Assembly: GCA_934256705.1 (NCBI GenBank)
Contig: CAKQPF010000069.1
Location: 1 to 18,030, forward strand
Direction: 5' to 3'
Length of the DNA: 18,030 nucleotides
DNA from: an uncultured Prevotella sp.
GTDB taxonomy: Bacteria; Bacteroidota; Bacteroidia; Bacteroidales; Bacteroidaceae
In this document: positions 15,609 through 18,030 of the stretch, piece after piece
Layout: each line of letters opens with the position of its first letter
How positions within the stretch are numbered: position 1 is the stretch's first letter
Translations under genes and position numbers: made by a program
Notes under the pieces: generated by a model
Told to the model about the DNA's origin: nothing
The model's database searches: none
The model's input: only the letters and a program-made list of their open reading frames with translations

Positions 15609-16397
15609 ATGGCTAACAGAAGAAACAACACCAAAAGGAAGAGACTTCCACGCTGGGCTTGGTGGCTCGGCGGAACGGTCGTTGCCGTCATCTATATAGC
15701 CATATTCTATTATTTCTTCGTCGGTCCGACAGGATTCAGATGGAGAGCCATTTACGGTGACGCCCAGTATCCGGAGGGTTACGAGACCCAGGGCATAGAC
15801 ATCTCCCACCATCAGGGCGAGATAGACTGGGAGAAACTGCGTGAGGCACTCATCAACAAGTGCCCTGTCAGATTTGTCATTATCAAATCTACGGAGGGCT
15901 CTTCTCTGGTGGATGAAAATTTCCACGACAATTTCCTTCAGGCAAGGGAATACGGTTTTATCCGCGGAGCATACCATTTCTGGAGCATCAAGTCGTCTGC
16001 ACGCAGTCAGGCTTATTTCTTTCTTGACAAGGTAAAACTGGAAAAAGGCGACCTTCCTCCCGTCCTTGACGTGGAGATGAAGAGCAAAGACCAGCCTGTG
16101 GATGAGTTTCAGCGCGACATCCTTACGTGGCTTCACATCATAGAAGACCGCTATCACGTCAAACCGATTATCTACACCAGTTACAAATTCAAGATGCTGA
16201 ACCTCAGCGACTCGCGATTTGACGACTACCCTTTCTGGATTTCACATTATTATGTAGATAAGGTGAAGTACAAAGGACAATGGAAATTCTGGCAGCATAC
16301 CGATGCCGGACAGCTCCCCGGCATAAAGGGACACGTGGATCTGAACATCTACAACGGCTCTTTCTATGACCTCAAGCAGCTTTGCATACAGGAGTAG
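15609..16397 (+). CDS. Membrane-anchored GH25 lysozyme-like muramidase
   Basis: This 262-residue protein is a second glycoside hydrolase family 25 member, predicted to cut peptidoglycan glycan strands. Catalytic signatures are GIDISHHQG (62-70, D64), IIKSTEG (91-97, E96), LDVE (153-156, D154 and E156) and WQH (228-230). The N-terminus has a strongly basic stretch (residues 4-15) followed by one hydrophobic helix (about 17-37) without an obvious cleavage site. It is best read as an inner-membrane anchor with the catalytic domain in the periplasm. It differs from the GH25 protein at 6558-7280, which has a cleavable signal. It starts 13 bases after the pfp terminator. A 92-bp heptamer array begins 12 bases past its stop; no terminator is evident before that. 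Confidence 0.92.
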   Translation: MANRRNNTKRKRLPRWAWWLGGTVVAVIYIAIFYYFFVGPTGFRWRAIYGDAQYPEGYETQGIDISHHQGEIDWEKLREALINKCPVRFVIIKSTEGSSLVDENFHDNFLQAREYGFIRGAYHFWSIKSSARSQAYFFLDKVKLEKGDLPPVLDVEMKSKDQPVDEFQRDILTWLHIIEDRYHVKPIIYTSYKFKMLNLSDSRFDDYPFWISHYYVDKVKYKGQWKFWQHTDAGQLPGIKGHVDLNIYNGSFYDLKQLCIQE

Positions 16398-16408
16398 AAG
16401 CGCATTTT

Positions 16409-16499
16409 AGTGAAAAGTGAAGAGTGAAAAGTAAAGATAGAAAAGCTAAGAGTGAAAAGTGAAGAGTGAAAAGTGAAGAGTGAAAAATCGCGCTGACGC
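16409..16499 (+). repeat. Heptamer array (11 units) with conserved 14-bp tail, copy B
   Basis: Eleven contiguous 7-bp units occupy 16409-16485, mostly AGTGAAA alternating with AGTGAAG. Three central units are diverged (AGTAAAG, ATAGAAA, AGCTAAG). The same 14-bp tail seen at 1247-1260, AATCGCGCTGACGC, follows at 16486-16499. Both copies are in the same orientation, and both tails are followed by a purine and GTA. It lies just after the membrane-anchored GH25 gene. Confidence 0.88.
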
Positions 16500-16600
16500 A
16501 GTAAGGGATTTCTTTAGTTTGCATTTTTCACATACGAATCCAAGCGTCCAACGGGAGAGAAAAATGGAACAAAAGGGCGATGGGATTGCTATCGTTCTGC
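16500..16600. other. Gene-free stretch with no recognised content
   Basis: This lies between the heptamer tail and the 22-bp array. I see no open frame of interest, promoter box or terminator. Its last 20 bases (GATTGCTATCG and following) may be a shortened, diverged unit of the adjacent 22-bp array. Confidence 0.5.
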
Positions 16601-16710
16601 AATAGCTATGATATTAGGATGTGAAAGCATAGATATTACCTTGTAAAAGCTATGCTATTAGGCGGTAAAAGCTATGCTTTTGCAACGCAAAAACCATGCT
16701 TTTATACCTT
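16601..16710. repeat. 22-bp tandem repeat, five units
   Basis: Five contiguous 22-bp units begin at 16601, 16623, 16645, 16667 and 16689. Units 3 and 4 both start AAAAGCTATGC; the others keep an AAAR start, a GCTATG/GCATAG/CCATGC core and a TATTA or TTTT stretch. The core alternates between GCTATG and its near reverse complement GCATAG, so single units are partly palindromic. There are no spacers, so it is not a CRISPR. The period is not a multiple of three, so it does not encode a peptide repeat. Confidence 0.8.
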
Positions 16711-16742
16711 ATTGATTATCAATATGTTACAACAATACTTTT

Positions 16743-16791
16743 CAAAAAAGAACCACGTACGGGAAAATAGGACAATTTTCTCACACGTGGT
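16743..16791 (-). terminator. Rho-independent terminator for prmA
   Basis: On the reverse strand 16791-16775 pairs with 16768-16752: seven outer pairs, two mismatches, then eight inner pairs including one G-T, around a six-base loop. TTCTTTTTTG follows (16751-16743 region). It lies 168 bases past the prmA stop, with the octamer arrays inside the 3' untranslated region. On the plus strand no T run follows, so it acts only leftward. Confidence 0.7.
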
Positions 16792-16812
16792 CAGCGTTGT
16801 ATTGGGGGGATT

Positions 16813-16959
16813 GTCGTTTGGTTGTCTTGCTGTTTAGTGACCTTGTTGTTTAGTTGCTTGATGACTTTATCGCATGGTAATTCTGCAGAATGCGCAACCT
16901 TCCAAGCTATCAACAAAACGAGACGACAACCAAACAACGAAACAACAAGACAACAAACC
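16813..16959. repeat. Facing octamer arrays, locus 2
   Basis: The left arm is six contiguous G/T-rich 8-bp units (16813-16860; for example GTCGTTTG, GTTGTCTT, GTTGTTTA). The right arm is six C/A-rich 8-bp units (16912-16959; AACAAAAC, GAGACGAC, AACCAAAC, AACGAAAC, AACAAGAC, AACAAACC). The arms are equal in length (48 bp each) and separated by 51 bp that contains the 12-bp palindrome ATTCTGCAGAAT (16880-16891). The right arm touches the prmA stop codon at 16959. The same arrangement is at 6425-6552. Confidence 0.82.
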
Positions 16960-17837
16960 TACGAATGGAACTCCAGCGAGCACCATTCTCCATCCTGCAT
17001 TTTATCTACCAGCGTGAGTCTCAGCTCGTCAGCCTTCTCGACAAGCATAGGGATGTCAGCCTCATAGAAGCCGCTGATCATGAGATGTGCGCCTTGACTC
17101 ATGACGCTCTTGAAGGTCTCCATATCATTGAGGAGGATATTCCTGTTGATATTCGCCACCACCACGTCGAAGACACCGCTGACATGGCTCAGCACTTTAG
17201 CATCGCCTTCGAGGACATGGATATTCTCCCCTACCCCATTTATCTGCGCATTGTGCTCGGCATTCTCCACGCTCCACTCGTCGATGTCGTAAGCCACGGC
17301 CTCTGAAGCGCCACATTTCAAAGCCACAATGGCAAGGATGCCAGTACCGCAACCGCAATCGAGGATGCGCTTGCCTTGAAGGTCGGACTTCAAGAGGCGT
17401 GAAACCATCATACGGGTGGTCTCATGAGTGCCGGTGCCGAAAGCGTTGCGGGCCTGTATGCCTATCTTAATCTCCTCATCCATCTGCGATATCTGCTCCT
17501 CATCTGAATGACGGATGTCATAGATGACAGCCTTGCCGTCGATGACTATCGGCTCAAAGCCTTCCTCCTGTTCCCATGTCTGGTTCCAGTTCTGGTCCTC
17601 CACTTCCTCCGTGGAGTATGCCACTGTAACGCCTTCGATGGGAAAATCGGCTATGCTGTCAGCAAGCAACTGTTCGTCATACATATCCGTCTGGACATAT
17701 CCATCCACTCCGTCGTCGGAATCCATGAACGTCTCATATCCACACTCACCGGCTATGGCGGCAAGGATATCACGACTCGGCTGGAGCACCGACTCATCAT
17801 CACACTTTATATGGAAATGGGTAACATAGTATTTCAT
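16959..17837 (-). CDS. prmA: Ribosomal protein L11 methyltransferase
   Basis: This 292-residue protein matches PrmA, the S-adenosylmethionine-dependent enzyme that methylates lysine residues and the N-terminus of ribosomal protein L11. Residues 1-60 form the ferredoxin-like L11-recognition domain. The linker carries the family signature ARNAFGTGTHETTRMM (129-144). The methyltransferase core has motif I LDCGCGTGILAI (159-170), acidic motif II YDIDEW (183-188) and VVANINRN (226-233), the PrmA equivalent of motif IV. The length is normal for the family (about 280-300). It starts about 120 bases downstream of the tRNA-Arg gene, after that gene's terminator. Its own promoter is not obvious; TTTG near 17892 is a possible -33 element. 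Octamer repeats and a terminator make up its 3' region. Confidence 0.95.
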   Translation of the reverse strand: MKYYVTHFHIKCDDESVLQPSRDILAAIAGECGYETFMDSDDGVDGYVQTDMYDEQLLADSIADFPIEGVTVAYSTEEVEDQNWNQTWEQEEGFEPIVIDGKAVIYDIRHSDEEQISQMDEEIKIGIQARNAFGTGTHETTRMMVSRLLKSDLQGKRILDCGCGTGILAIVALKCGASEAVAYDIDEWSVENAEHNAQINGVGENIHVLEGDAKVLSHVSGVFDVVVANINRNILLNDMETFKSVMSQGAHLMISGFYEADIPMLVEKADELRLTLVDKMQDGEWCSLEFHS

Positions 17838-17905
17838 TTTAGCAAACAGTTTGTTTTGATATAAGCGGGTATAATTATCCTAAAAGTTAACAAATAATGG
17901 GAACG

Positions 17906-17946
17906 AAAAAAGGACAAATCAGAAATATCATTTCCTCTTTGTCCTT
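17906..17946 (-). terminator. Rho-independent terminator of the tRNA-Arg gene
   Basis: On the reverse strand GGACAAA (17944-17938) pairs with TTTGTCC (17918-17912). A second stem of about six pairs lies inside it after two mismatches, around a GAT loop. Six T follow (17911-17906). It begins about ten bases after the tRNA 3' end. Confidence 0.88.
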
Positions 17947-17954
17947 ATCCTGAG

Positions 17955-18028
17955 TGATTCGTGCAGGATTCAAACCTGCAACCTTCTGATCCGTAGTCAG
18001 ATGCTCTATTCAGTTGAGCTAACGAACC
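17955..18028 (-). tRNA. tRNA-Arg (anticodon ACG)
   Basis: The full 74-base cloverleaf is present on the reverse strand. The acceptor stem GGTTCGT/ACGAATC has seven pairs including one G-T. The D stem is GCTC/GAGC, the anticodon stem TCTGA/TCAGA with loop CTACGGA, and the T stem GCAGG/CCTGC. The discriminator base is A, and CCA is not encoded. The anticodon ACG (17994-17992) should be edited to ICG by TadA to read CGU, CGC and CGA arginine codons. The D loop has A at position 19 and the T loop has T at position 56, so the usual G19-C56 tertiary pair would be A19-U56. A15 and T48 likewise form an A15-U48 Levitt pair. Only two bases of upstream flank are in the window, so the promoter is not visible. 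Confidence 0.97.
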
Positions 18029-18030
18029 AT

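Noticed and set aside
16601..16710. Possible CRISPR array
   Set aside because: The 22-bp units are contiguous with no spacers, they are diverged, and there are no cas genes nearby.
16652..16837. 61-codon plus-strand frame
   Set aside because: It is made of the 22-bp array, the prmA terminator and part of an octamer array.

Overview
The window reads as chromosome of a Bacteroidales bacterium, most likely Prevotella or a close relative. This rests on the protein families, on start codons that mostly lack Shine-Dalgarno sequences and sit behind A-rich leaders, and on several matches to the Bacteroidetes -7 promoter box TAnnTTTG. The genus is an inference from the style of genes and repeats. No phage, plasmid or CRISPR locus is visible. 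The only possible mobile-element gene is a 16-codon fragment at the left edge.

Layout. (1) Positions 1-50 hold the start of a leftward gene that leaves the window. (2) Positions 148-5077 are a leftward DNA-metabolism block: recJ, a terminator, recQ, then an endonuclease/exonuclease/phosphatase-family protein. (3) Positions 5253-7280 hold a membrane protein with N-terminal zinc ribbons and a secreted GH25 lysozyme-like protein, both leftward. (4) Positions 7536-13533 are a leftward run: a 92-residue unknown, a PlsC-like acyltransferase, a large exported amidase/Golvesin-domain protein, a 103-residue unknown and the radical-SAM protein YgiQ. Several of these are tightly spaced or overlap. (5) Positions 13820-16397 are rightward: pyrophosphate-dependent phosphofructokinase, a terminator, then a second, membrane-anchored GH25 protein. 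(6) Positions 16959-18028 are leftward: tRNA-Arg(ACG), a terminator and prmA.

The genes are mostly housekeeping. recJ and recQ belong to the same recombination-repair pathway, although a terminator separates them. The two GH25 proteins and the amidase-like protein suggest cell-envelope remodelling. pfp is the PPi-linked step of glycolysis.

The unusual part is the intergenic DNA, which holds at least five families of short tandem repeats. A purine-rich heptamer array with a conserved 14-bp tail occurs twice (1212-1260 and 16409-16499). A pair of facing octamer arrays starts directly at or just after the stop codon of two unrelated genes (6425-6552 and 16813-16959). There are also a 22-bp array (16601-16710), a 44-bp array that doubles as the ygiQ terminator (7377-7508) and a 45-bp array (9856-9971). 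The only gene-free stretch over 300 bases, 16398-16958, is mostly such repeats plus the prmA terminator; 16500-16600 within it shows nothing I can name. The tRNA-Arg also appears to carry a rare A19-U56 pair in place of the near-universal G19-C56. I found no multi-gene system that looks undescribed; the repeats, the leaderless promoter geometry and the tRNA covariation are the best leads.
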